From NCBI GenBank assembly GCA_030603065.1, contig JAUVYN010000016.1, positions 1-48,415 on the forward strand: a stretch of DNA of 48,415 nt, written 5' to 3'. This DNA comes from Pseudomonas sp. (GTDB lineage Bacteria; Pseudomonadota; Gammaproteobacteria; Pseudomonadales; Pseudomonadaceae). A program made the position numbers and the translations under genes. Each line of letters begins with the position of its first letter. Within the stretch, counting starts at the first letter, position 1. The notes beneath the pieces were generated by a model. It did not search any database. It saw nothing but the letters and a program-made list of their open reading frames with translations, and was not told the DNA's origin. Positions 38,848 to 47,404 of the stretch are shown here, piece by piece.

Positions 38848-40650
38848 ATGACCGATATTCTGCCCGATGCCCGCAACCTCGCCTTCGAACTCTATGAAGT
38901 GCTCGATGCCGAGGCGCTGACCCGTCGCGAACGCTTCGCCGAGCATAATCGCGAGACCTTCGATGCAGCCATCGACACGGCGCGCAACATCGCCGAAAAG
39001 TTCTTCCTGCCGCACAACCGCAAGAGCGATGAGAACGAGCCCCAGTACGTCAACGGAGCGGCCGAGCTGATCCCGGAAATCAAACCGGCAGTCGATGCCT
39101 TCCTCGAAGCCGGCTTTCTCAACGCCACGCGCAGTTTCGAGCAGGGCGGCATGCAGTTGCCAACGCTGCTGTCGCAGGCCTGCTTCACCCAGTTCCAGGC
39201 GGCCAACATCGCCACCTCGTCCTACTGCATGCTGACCATGGGCGCGGCCAACCTGATCGAGAACTTCGGCAGTGAGGAGCAGAAGCAGCGCTTCCTGCAG
39301 CCGATGATCGAGGGTCGGTTCTTCGGCACCATGGCACTGACCGAACCGCATGCCGGCTCCTCGCTGTCGGACATCCGTACCCGCGCCGAGCCGGCCGGTG
39401 ACGGCAGTTACCGTCTCAAGGGTAACAAGATCTTCATCTCCGGTGGCGACCACCCGCTCTCGGAGAATATCGTGCACATGGTCCTGGCCAAGCTGCCCGA
39501 TGCACCGCCCGGCGTGAAGGGCATCTCGCTGTTCATCGTACCGAAGATCATGGTCAACGAGGACGGCTCGCTGGGCGAGCGCAACGACGTAACCCTGGCC
39601 GGCCTGTTCCACAAGATGGGCTGGCGCGGGACCACCTCCACGGCGCTGAACTTCGGAGATAACGGCAACTGTGTCGCCTATCTGGTCGGCAAGCCGCACC
39701 AGGGTCTGAACTACATGTTCCAGATGATGAACGAGGCGCGCATCGGCGTTGGCATGGGCGCGGTGATGCTCGGCAACGCTGGCTACAAGTACTCGCTGGA
39801 TTACGCCCGCAACCGTCCCCAAGGCCGTCTGCCCGATGGCAAGGATCCGAGCAGCCCGCAGGTATCGATCGTCGAGCACACCGACGTCAAGCGCATGCTG
39901 CTGACTCAGAAGGCCTATGTAGAAGGCGCCTATGACCTTGGCCTGTATGCCGCGCGGTTGTTCGACGATACCGAAACGCTGGAAACCGAAGAGCAGCGCA
40001 AGACCGCCCTGCAATTGCTCGATCTGCTGACGCCCATCGTCAAGGCCTGGCCGTCCGACTACTGCCTCAAGGCCAACGAACTGGCGATTCAGATCCTCGG
40101 TGGCCATGGTTACACCCGCGAGTATCCGGTGGAGCAGTACTACCGCGACAACCGGCTGAACCCGATCCACGAAGGCACCAATGGCATTCAGTCGTTGGAC
40201 CTGCTGGCGCGCAAGGTGACCATGAACAATGGTGCTGCGCTCAAGCAGTTGTCCGGCCTGATCCAGGCAACCTGCTCCCAGGCCAGCGAATTCGATTCAC
40301 TGACCGCCCTGCGCGAGCCACTGGAGAAGCTGCACGGCCATATCGGCAAGGTCACCATGGCACTGCTTGGCGACATGGGCCAGGGCAAGGTCAATCAGGC
40401 GCTGGCCAACTCCGCGCTGTATCTGAACGCCTTCGGCCACATGGTCATTGGCTGGCGCTGGCTGGAGCAGGCGATCCGCGCCGAACAGGGCCTGGCCCGT
40501 GGCAACGCCGCCGATGAGAATTTCTATCGCGGCAAGCTGCAGGCAGCGCGCTATTTCCTGACCTGGGAAGTGCCGAGCTGCCACCATGCGCTGAACGTAC
40601 TGGAGAACCGCGATCCCACCTGCCTCGACATGCAGGACAGCTGGTTCTGA
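38848..40650 (+). CDS. Acyl-CoA dehydrogenase, large FadE5/DmdC-like family (second copy)
   Basis: 600-residue FAD-dependent acyl-CoA dehydrogenase of the same long family as the one at 29865-31670, but clearly divergent. Seen are GTMALTEPHAGSSLSDIRT, LKGNKIFISGGDHPLSENIV and the catalytic-Glu segment IHEGTNGIQSLDLLARK, with an extended C-terminal domain ending DSWF. AGAGG precedes the ATG. Substrate unknown: fatty acyl-CoA or a branched or methylthio-acyl-CoA are possible in the family. It appears monocistronic, with a candidate operator upstream and a terminator downstream. Confidence 0.92.
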   Translation: MTDILPDARNLAFELYEVLDAEALTRRERFAEHNRETFDAAIDTARNIAEKFFLPHNRKSDENEPQYVNGAAELIPEIKPAVDAFLEAGFLNATRSFEQGGMQLPTLLSQACFTQFQAANIATSSYCMLTMGAANLIENFGSEEQKQRFLQPMIEGRFFGTMALTEPHAGSSLSDIRTRAEPAGDGSYRLKGNKIFISGGDHPLSENIVHMVLAKLPDAPPGVKGISLFIVPKIMVNEDGSLGERNDVTLAGLFHKMGWRGTTSTALNFGDNGNCVAYLVGKPHQGLNYMFQMMNEARIGVGMGAVMLGNAGYKYSLDYARNRPQGRLPDGKDPSSPQVSIVEHTDVKRMLLTQKAYVEGAYDLGLYAARLFDDTETLETEEQRKTALQLLDLLTPIVKAWPSDYCLKANELAIQILGGHGYTREYPVEQYYRDNRLNPIHEGTNGIQSLDLLARKVTMNNGAALKQLSGLIQATCSQASEFDSLTALREPLEKLHGHIGKVTMALLGDMGQGKVNQALANSALYLNAFGHMVIGWRWLEQAIRAEQGLARGNAADENFYRGKLQAARYFLTWEVPSCHHALNVLENRDPTCLDMQDSWF

Positions 40651-40685
40651 TCAGTATGTGACCAATGCGGCCCTGCCGCCTTCCT

Positions 40686-40715
40686 AACAGGCCACCGACG
40701 GGTGGCCTGTTTCGT
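40686..40715 (+). terminator. Rho-independent terminator after the second acyl-CoA dehydrogenase
   Basis: AACAGGCCACC and GGTGGCCTGTT form a perfect 11-bp stem around GACG, followed by a loosely T-rich TCGTTCTGTTG. It separates the dehydrogenase from the mechanosensitive channel gene. Confidence 0.8.
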
Positions 40716-40789
40716 TCTGTTGCCACGGCTTCCCATAGCTGTCGGTGACGACTACCCTACTGCCACATCTTCCCCAGCGGATTGCCTGC

Positions 40790-43700
40790 ATGACCCGACT
40801 GCTCAAGCGTTTCCCCGGACTGCTGCTTGCCTTGTTCCTGGCGCTCGCCTGGCCTGTGCAGGCTGACCAGGCCGTTGACGACGCCATAGAAAGCGTCCGC
40901 CAGAATATTCAGTCACTTGCCGACAGCACGCTGTCCGATGTCGAAAAGCGAGACCTGCAGGAGCTGTATCAGAACACGATCACCTTTCTCCAGCGCACGC
41001 AGGCCATCGAGCGTGACCAGGAAGCCCTGCGCAAGCAGGTGGCCGAAGCGCCAACGCAAATCCGCGAGATTCGTCAGCGCATCGAACGTGCCCAACCCGC
41101 CGACCTGGACAAGCTGCGCGCCGGTTATGAGCGGCAGCCTCTCGCGGACCTGGAACGCCAGCTCGCCGAGCGAGTTGCCCGCATGTTCGCCATGCAGAAC
41201 GAACTCACCACCATCAACAGCGAACTCATAGCGGCCCAGACCAGACCAGAACGAACGCAGGCCAGCGTTGCCAGCAACCAGGCCCGCGAGCAGGCTCTGA
41301 GCGAACAGATACGAACCACACAGCGGCAGGCCGACACCCCCCTCAATCAGGCCAGGCTGGCCATGCTCAGGGCCGAACAGCGGAGCCTGCAACGCAACAG
41401 CGAACTGCTTCGCCAGCGCCTGGCCGCCAACGCCACCTTGCAGGATCTCGCAGTGCAAAGACGAGATCTGCTGGCCCAGCAGATCGGTGACATCGAAACC
41501 GAAATTCAGCTGCTGCAGGACGTCATCGACGAGTTGCGCCTCAGTCAGTCGGAGCAAGCGGTTTCCGAAGCCTCGCTGCTCGGTGACGTCAGCAACCTGC
41601 AATTACGCGAGCAGGGCAACCTGAACCGCCAGCTGAGTGAAGAGCTGCTGCGGGCTACCACGCAGATTGGTGATCTGACTCGCCGAAACATCCAGACCAA
41701 GCAGCAGATCGACAGCCTGACCCAGATCGAAACGGCACTGGAACAGCAGATCAGCGTGCTGGAGGGCAGTGTGCTGCTTTCCCGGATTCTGCATCAGCAG
41801 AAGGCGGCGCTGCCGCAGATGCGTTTCGATGCCAACCTGGCGGACTATATCGCCGACCTGCGTCTGCGGCAGTTCGAGCTCAATCAGTTACGTGAGGATC
41901 TGGCCAACCCGGCGGCCTACCTCGATAGGCTGCTGCATCGGCTACCCGAAGAGCAACGAAGTGCATTGCGTGCGGACCTGGAACAGGCGATCAACAGTCG
42001 TGTCGGACTGGTTGAGCAATTGAGCAATAACATCAACAACCTGCTGACCATGGCCATCACTCTGCAGATGAACCAGCGTCAGCTGCAGCAACTGAGCGGC
42101 GCCCTCAACCGCACTATCGAAGATCAATTGTTCTGGGTTGCCAGCAACCGGCCGGTTGATCGCGTCTGGTTTGCCGGCCTGCCGGCCGCGTTCGCCAGCC
42201 AATGGGCAGCAATTCAGCCCATCGAGCAGTTCCTGAAGCTTGGCGGCGCGCTCACCGGCAACCTCTTCTGGTTGGCGGTCATCGCTCTCCTGGTCAGCCT
42301 GTACCTGTGGCGCCTGCCTGCCTTGCGCAGACAACTGGCCCAGCTCCATGCGGATGTCGGACACTTCCGGCGTGATAGTACTCGCCACACGCCCAAAGCC
42401 CTGCTGCTGACCGCCCTAAGCGTGATTCCGGTACCACTGGTACTCAGCGGACTAGGCATGGTACTCACCGCTGGCGATGAGCCCATCATGCCCGCCTTCG
42501 GTGCGGCACTCAGCCAGTTGGCGCTGGCCTGGTTCATGCTACATCTGATGTATCGGGTATTCGATCCCGGCGGAATTGCCACGCGGCACTTCCACTGGAA
42601 CCACGAACTGGTCAACCGTCTCCATGTACTGATTCGCCGCGTGGTCTGGGTCCTGCTGCCCCTGGTACTGGTGGTCACGCTCGGGGAGCGACGGCCCGAG
42701 CACCTGAATGATGACGTGATCGGGCGCATGACCATGATCATCGCGCTGCTGGTGCTCGCCTTCATGCTCGGCCGGCTCATGTACCGCAGCGAGCCGCTAT
42801 ACAACTCGCGTGTGGTCCACTTCAGCGCTACCGCGATACTCACGCTCGCCCCGCTGATCCTGGCCGGCATAGTCGCCTACGGTTATACCTACACCGCGGT
42901 AAGGCTTACCGATCGATTCATCGCCACCCTGTACCTGATCATCCTGTGGATGCTCGTCGAAGGCGCCATAGTCCGCAACCTCAGCGTCGTGGGTCGGCGC
43001 CTGGCCTATCAGCGCGCCTTGAGCCGCCGCGAAGCCGAGCAGGCGGCACGGGATACCGGCGAGCCCGAACTGGCGGTGGACATACCGGAGCTGGATATAC
43101 AGCAGATCAACCAGCAGTCGCTGCGACTGACCCGCATGGGCCTGATAGTGGTGTTCGGTGTCCTGGTATATTTCGTCTGGGCCGACCTGATCAGCGCCGC
43201 GTCCTATCTTCAGTCGGTCACGCTGTGGGAGTACAACACCGGCTCCGCGGAGTCGCCCCTCATGGCTCCGCTAAGCGCCGGCGACCTGCTCAGCGCACTG
43301 ATCATGATCGTGGTGACCCTGTCACTGGCGCGCAACCTGCCGGGCATGCTGGATCTGGTGGTACTGTCGAAACTGCAACTGCGCCAGGGCAGCAGCTACG
43401 CCATCACCACCCTGCTCAGCTACGGCATTGTAAGTATCGGCCTGTTCTCTGCCCTGTCGACCCTCGGTGTCAGCTGGAACAAACTGCAGTGGCTGGTCGC
43501 GGCTCTCGGTGTGGGTCTGGGTTTTGGTCTGCAGGAGATCTTCGCCAACTTCGTCTCGGGTCTCATCATCCTGTTCGAGCGTCCAGTGCGGATTGGCGAC
43601 GTGGTGACCATCGGCAACCTGTCTGGAACGGTCAACAAGATCAGGATTCGCGCCACTACGATCACCGATTTCGACCGCAAGGAAATCATCGTTCCCAACA

Positions 43701-44170
43701 AGACCTTCGTGACCAATCAACTGATCAACTGGTCTTTGAACGACACCATCACCCGTGTGACCTTGAAGGTGGGAGTGGCCTACGGCTCCGATCTGGCTAA
43801 GGTGAAGGAGTTGATGCTCGGCATCGCGGAGAAGAACCCGCGCGTGCTGAAGGACCCCGCCCCCATGGTGCTTTTCCTCAACTTCGGTGATAGCACTCTG
43901 GATCATGAGCTTCGTATCCATGTCCGTGAACTGGCTGACCGCAACCAGGCCATAGACGAGATCAACCGGCAGATTGACGCCCAGTTCCGCGAAGCCGGTA
44001 TCGAAATCGCCTTCCGTCAGATGGACATCAATCTGCGCAACAGCGAGGGGTTGGAGCGTCTGGTTTCAAGCCAGCGCCTGGAAAACGGCCCCAAGACCGA
44101 TGCAGGCCGTTCCGATCGCTCGGCACCGAGCCGTCCCGCCGATGACAGTGGCATGCCGGACGGCGCCTGA
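40790..44170 (+). CDS. mscK: MscK/KefA-type mechanosensitive channel
   Basis: Large inner-membrane channel that opens on hypo-osmotic shock. From ATG 40790 it has 1126 residues, near E. coli MscK (1120) and MscM. Order: signal peptide (about 1-24), a long periplasmic coiled-coil MscS_porin region rich in Gln/Leu/Arg (about 30-470), several membrane helices (about 485-880), then the MscS core. The core has GVGLGFGLQEIFANFVSGL, VRIGDVVTIGNLSGTVNKI and FVTNQLINWSL. A GTG at 40745 would add 15 residues ahead of the signal peptide and is unlikely. MscK and MscM cannot be told apart firmly without alignment. Confidence 0.88.
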   Translation: MTRLLKRFPGLLLALFLALAWPVQADQAVDDAIESVRQNIQSLADSTLSDVEKRDLQELYQNTITFLQRTQAIERDQEALRKQVAEAPTQIREIRQRIERAQPADLDKLRAGYERQPLADLERQLAERVARMFAMQNELTTINSELIAAQTRPERTQASVASNQAREQALSEQIRTTQRQADTPLNQARLAMLRAEQRSLQRNSELLRQRLAANATLQDLAVQRRDLLAQQIGDIETEIQLLQDVIDELRLSQSEQAVSEASLLGDVSNLQLREQGNLNRQLSEELLRATTQIGDLTRRNIQTKQQIDSLTQIETALEQQISVLEGSVLLSRILHQQKAALPQMRFDANLADYIADLRLRQFELNQLREDLANPAAYLDRLLHRLPEEQRSALRADLEQAINSRVGLVEQLSNNINNLLTMAITLQMNQRQLQQLSGALNRTIEDQLFWVASNRPVDRVWFAGLPAAFASQWAAIQPIEQFLKLGGALTGNLFWLAVIALLVSLYLWRLPALRRQLAQLHADVGHFRRDSTRHTPKALLLTALSVIPVPLVLSGLGMVLTAGDEPIMPAFGAALSQLALAWFMLHLMYRVFDPGGIATRHFHWNHELVNRLHVLIRRVVWVLLPLVLVVTLGERRPEHLNDDVIGRMTMIIALLVLAFMLGRLMYRSEPLYNSRVVHFSATAILTLAPLILAGIVAYGYTYTAVRLTDRFIATLYLIILWMLVEGAIVRNLSVVGRRLAYQRALSRREAEQAARDTGEPELAVDIPELDIQQINQQSLRLTRMGLIVVFGVLVYFVWADLISAASYLQSVTLWEYNTGSAESPLMAPLSAGDLLSALIMIVVTLSLARNLPGMLDLVVLSKLQLRQGSSYAITTLLSYGIVSIGLFSALSTLGVSWNKLQWLVAALGVGLGFGLQEIFANFVSGLIILFERPVRIGDVVTIGNLSGTVNKIRIRATTITDFDRKEIIVPNKTFVTNQLINWSLNDTITRVTLKVGVAYGSDLAKVKELMLGIAEKNPRVLKDPAPMVLFLNFGDSTLDHELRIHVRELADRNQAIDEINRQIDAQFREAGIEIAFRQMDINLRNSEGLERLVSSQRLENGPKTDAGRSDRSAPSRPADDSGMPDGA

Positions 44171-44178
44171 TCACCTGT

Positions 44179-44204
44179 GCCGCCCCTTGCAGGTCTGGGG
44201 CGGC
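44179..44204 (+). other. GC-rich hairpin between mscK and efpL
   Basis: GCCGCCCC and GGGGCGGC form a perfect 8-bp stem with a 10-base loop, 9 bases after the mscK stop. No T-tract follows, so it is a weak terminator at best and may be a processing or stability element ahead of efpL. Confidence 0.4.
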
Positions 44205-44245
44205 GACTTGCAGAATAGCGCCCTGCCCACTTCACGAGCCCTATC

Positions 44246-44812
44246 ATGCCAAGAGCAGCCGAACTGAAAAAAGGCCATATTGTCCAGGTAAATGGCCAGC
44301 CCTATATCGTTTCGAACATAGATGTTAAAAGCCCCTCCTCGCGCAGCGGGACGACACTCTACAAGATTCGCCTGAATCACGTGCAGACCAAGCAGAAACT
44401 CGACCAGAGCCTGACCGGCGATGACGTGCTGGCGCCCATCGACTTTCAGAAGCGCGCCGTGCAGTTTCTATATCAGGATGCCGACGGCTATACCTTCATG
44501 GATAACGAGGACTACGCCCAGTACACCCTCAGCGCCGATCAGCTCGAAGACCAGCTTCCCTATCTATGCGATGGCATTCAGGGGCTGTTCGGCCTGATCG
44601 TGGAGGGTAACCTGGTCGGCGTCGAGCTGCCTGCCGTGGTGGAAATGCCCATCGAAGAGACCCCGCCAGCCATCAAGGGCTCTTCCGCGAGCGCCCGCAC
44701 CAAGACCGCACGCTTCGCAACCGGCCTGGAGATTCAGATTCCTGAATACCTGGAAACCGGCGAAGTCGTTCGCATCAATACCGATTCGGGCAAATTCATG
44801 TCCCGTGCCTGA
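44246..44812 (+). CDS. efpL: Elongation factor P-like protein EfpL (YeiP)
   Basis: EF-P paralogue that relieves ribosome stalling at polyproline and related motifs. The 188 residues have the three-domain EF-P layout and the YeiP ending (EIQIPEYLETGEVVRINTDSG). The domain I tip loop reads SPSSRSGTTLY with Arg33, where canonical EF-P has a modifiable Lys or Arg in a longer PGKG-type loop; this is the EfpL type (E. coli SPTARGAATLY). The C-terminal KGSSASARTKTARFATG is also typical. It lies 15 bases before the carboxylesterase gene, so the two are probably co-transcribed. Confidence 0.93.
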   Translation: MPRAAELKKGHIVQVNGQPYIVSNIDVKSPSSRSGTTLYKIRLNHVQTKQKLDQSLTGDDVLAPIDFQKRAVQFLYQDADGYTFMDNEDYAQYTLSADQLEDQLPYLCDGIQGLFGLIVEGNLVGVELPAVVEMPIEETPPAIKGSSASARTKTARFATGLEIQIPEYLETGEVVRINTDSGKFMSRA

Positions 44813-44827
44813 CCCCAGGAGCCCCCC

Positions 44828-45490
44828 ATGCAGATCGCCCCGCTGATCATCGACTCGCCCGCCCCTGCCGACGCCTGCGTTATATGGCTGCACGGCCTGG
44901 GCGCAGACCGCTACGATTTCGTCCCGGTGGTCGAGGCTCTGCGGTTGCCGGCCAAGCATGGCATACGCTTCATCTTCCCACAGGCGCCGAATCGCCCGGT
45001 GACCATCAACGGCGGCTTCCCGATGCCCTGCTGGTACGACATCCTGGGCATGTCGCCCGCCCGACTGATCAACCAGGCGCAGATGGATGAATCCGCAGCC
45101 ATGGTTCGGCAGCTGGTCGCCGAGCAACTGGAAGCCGGTATTGCAGCGGAACGGATCATTCTGGCCGGTTTCTCGCAGGGGGGTGCGGTAGTGCTGCATG
45201 CCGCATTGGAGGCAGGCCTGCCCCTGGGGGGCGTCATGGCATTGTCCACCTACGGGCCTACCCTGGAATCGCTGCTCAGTGAGCGCGGTGCAACCCCGCC
45301 GCTGAATATCTTTTTTGCCCACGGCCAGTACGACGACGTGCTCCCGCAGCAGTTGGGGCGAGATGCCCACGACAGACTCCAGGCTGCTGGTCACCACACC
45401 CGCTGGCGGCTGTACCCTATGGCGCACGAAGTCTGCCCGCAGGAAGTGGCCGATATTCGCTCCTGGCTATGCGAACGTCTGGCATTCTGA
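44828..45490 (+). CDS. Alpha/beta hydrolase carboxylesterase (acyl-protein-thioesterase type)
   Basis: Cytosolic serine esterase of the phospholipase/carboxylesterase family (PA3859-like from memory). The 220 residues have IWLHGLGADRYDFVPV, nucleophile Ser116 in AGFSQGGAVVLHA, Asp169 in HGQYDDVLP and His200 in YPMAHEVCPQE. There is no signal peptide. Natural substrate unknown; family members hydrolyse short acyl esters, lysophospholipids or thioesters. GGAG lies just upstream of the ATG. Confidence 0.92.
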   Translation: MQIAPLIIDSPAPADACVIWLHGLGADRYDFVPVVEALRLPAKHGIRFIFPQAPNRPVTINGGFPMPCWYDILGMSPARLINQAQMDESAAMVRQLVAEQLEAGIAAERIILAGFSQGGAVVLHAALEAGLPLGGVMALSTYGPTLESLLSERGATPPLNIFFAHGQYDDVLPQQLGRDAHDRLQAAGHHTRWRLYPMAHEVCPQEVADIRSWLCERLAF

Positions 45491-45577
45491 TCACAAAATG
45501 ATCGGCAGAGGCTTCGCTAGGGGCCGGGCTTGCTTTACACTGGCCAGTTATTAATTCGCCATGATCGAGAGAAGCCC

Positions 45578-47134
45578 GTGCTCAAAGCACTGAAAAAGCT
45601 GTTCAAGCCCGCCGAAGCAGAACTGCCCCATAGCGAGTCCAGTCCAGAAATCACGCAGTCCGTGCGCCAGCCAGCGCGGGTGCGCCCCGAGCGAAGCGAA
45701 CATGGTGAGCGCCCATCAGCCGCTACCGCAAAGCCAACCCGTGAGCGCAAGCCCAGGGAAAAACGCCGTGAGGCGACCCCAGCCAAACCGGTCAAGCCCT
45801 GGTCTCTGGATGACTTCGCTGTAGAGCCGGCCGAAGGCAAGACGCGCTTTCACGACTTCCCCCTGCCGGCCAGCCTGATGCGCGCCATTCAGGATCAGGG
45901 CTTCAGCTACTGCACGCCAATCCAGGCTGCAGTGCTCGGCAGCACGCTCAAGGGCCAGGACGCCATCGGCCGTGCCCAGACCGGCACCGGCAAGACCGCG
46001 GCCTTCCTCATCTCGACCATTACCCAACTGCTGGAAACGCCGCCCCCGGACGAGCGCTTCATGGGTGAACCCCGCGCGCTGATCATTGCACCGACGCGCG
46101 AACTGGTCATGCAGATCGCCAGCGACGCCGAAGGGCTGACCAAGCACTCGGGACTGAACGTCATGGCCTTCGTTGGCGGCATGGACTACGACAAGCAGCT
46201 CAAGCAGCTGGAGAAGCGCTACTGTGACATTCTGGTGGCGACTCCCGGTCGGCTACTGGACTTCTGCAACCGCGGCGAAGTCCATCTGGATCTGGTCGAA
46301 GTGATGGTGCTCGATGAGGCCGACCGCATGCTCGACATGGGCTTCATTCCGCAGGTCCGCCAGATCATCCGCCAGACCCCGCGCAAGGGTGACCGTCAGA
46401 CCCTGCTGTTCTCCGCCACCTTCAGCGACGACGTGATGAATCTGGCGCAACAATGGACGGTCAGTCCGGCCATCGTCGAGATCGAGCCGGAACGACCCGC
46501 CTCGGAGAACATCACGCAGAAGGTCTACGCCGTCAGCGGTGCGGACAAGTACAAGGTGCTCTACAACCTCATCACCCAGCTCGAACTCGACCGGGTCATG
46601 GTGTTTGCAAATCGCAAGGATGAAGTACGCCGTGTGCAGGAACGTCTCGTGCGTGACGGTATCAACGCCGCGCAACTGTCCGGTGATGTCCCCCAGCAGA
46701 AGCGCGTACGTACTCTGGAAAACTTCCGTGAGGGCAAGCTCCGGGTTCTGGTGGCGACCGATGTCGCCGGCCGCGGCATCCATATCGACGGCATCAGTCA
46801 CGTAGTCAATTACACCCTCCCGGAAGATGCGGAGGATTACGTGCACCGTATCGGCCGCACCGGCCGTGCCGGCGCCAAGGGCACGTCGATCAGCCTCGCC
46901 GGTGAGGATGACGCGTTCCAGATCCCGCCGATCGAGGCCCTGCTGGGGGGCAAGCTCGACTGCGTACCGCCAGAAGAAGAGCTGCTTCGACCCATTCCGA
47001 AACGCAACCAGACTGCCGAAGAAAAGGCTGCCAGTGACGCCAACGAGGCCGAGCAGCGGGCAGCAGCCGATGCCAACCGCAAACGGGCCGGGGCGAGACG
47101 AGACAGGGATGGGGGGCGCGGGCACCGCCGCTAG
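45578..47134 (+). CDS. rhlB: DEAD-box ATP-dependent RNA helicase RhlB
   Basis: RNA helicase that works with the RNase E degradosome. From GTG 45578 ([11 protein letters not shown]) it is 518 residues. A basic, low-complexity N-terminal extension (about 1-85) precedes the core: CTPIQ (Q motif), [26 protein letters not shown], and in domain 2 [14 protein letters not shown] and [11 protein letters not shown] basic and Ala-rich tail ends the protein. GAGAG precedes the GTG; the in-frame ATG at 45530 lies within the AT-rich promoter-like region and lacks an SD. The order carboxylesterase-rhlB resembles PA3859-PA3861. Confidence 0.94.
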   Translation: MLKALKKLFKPAEAELPHSESSPEITQSVRQPARVRPERSEHGERPSAATAKPTRERKPREKRREATPAKPVKPWSLDDFAVEPAEGKTRFHDFPLPASLMRAIQDQGFSYCTPIQAAVLGSTLKGQDAIGRAQTGTGKTAAFLISTITQLLETPPPDERFMGEPRALIIAPTRELVMQIASDAEGLTKHSGLNVMAFVGGMDYDKQLKQLEKRYCDILVATPGRLLDFCNRGEVHLDLVEVMVLDEADRMLDMGFIPQVRQIIRQTPRKGDRQTLLFSATFSDDVMNLAQQWTVSPAIVEIEPERPASENITQKVYAVSGADKYKVLYNLITQLELDRVMVFANRKDEVRRVQERLVRDGINAAQLSGDVPQQKRVRTLENFREGKLRVLVATDVAGRGIHIDGISHVVNYTLPEDAEDYVHRIGRTGRAGAKGTSISLAGEDDAFQIPPIEALLGGKLDCVPPEEELLRPIPKRNQTAEEKAASDANEAEQRAAADANRKRAGARRDRDGGRGHRR

Positions 47135-47404
47135 GACGTTTTGCAGCAGGCGGGCCTGAAACTATAACGCGGTTTTTTCGCCCCTGAACACGACCGTTCG
47201 TCCTTTTCCGGGTTTATTTCACCAGGCGCGTTTGCGTACTTGTGAAAGTCATCTCCCTTGCGCTATACAACCAGTAACCGACCAGAAACCCACGGTGATC
47301 CTTTGATACCGTCGGGTTGCCCGAGTCGGCCCTGCGGATTGCCAGACGCAGGCGACGCGTCTGATACAGTCTCGTGTATATATGGCCTTGCGAGGTGACG
47401 GCAT
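47135..47404. other. Intergenic region rhlB-phoH with an imperfect inverted repeat
   Basis: No convincing ORF. AACCCACGGT (47287-47296) and ACCGTCGGGTT (47308-47318) form a 10-bp stem with one bulged C and an 11-base loop. A TATATA (47377-47382) near the 3' end may be the phoH -10, but no -35 is clear. A T-run (GGTTTTTTCG, about 47170-47180) has no good stem in front, so the rhlB terminator is not defined. Confidence 0.4.

Noticed and set aside
38833-40170. 445-codon minus-strand ORF opposite the second acyl-CoA dehydrogenase
   Set aside because: Same pattern of shadow coding opposite a recognised enzyme.
45530-45577. Upstream ATG start of rhlB at 45530
   Set aside because: The 16 extra residues lie in an AT-rich promoter-like stretch with no ribosome-binding site; the GTG at 45578 has GAGAG and the expected N terminus.
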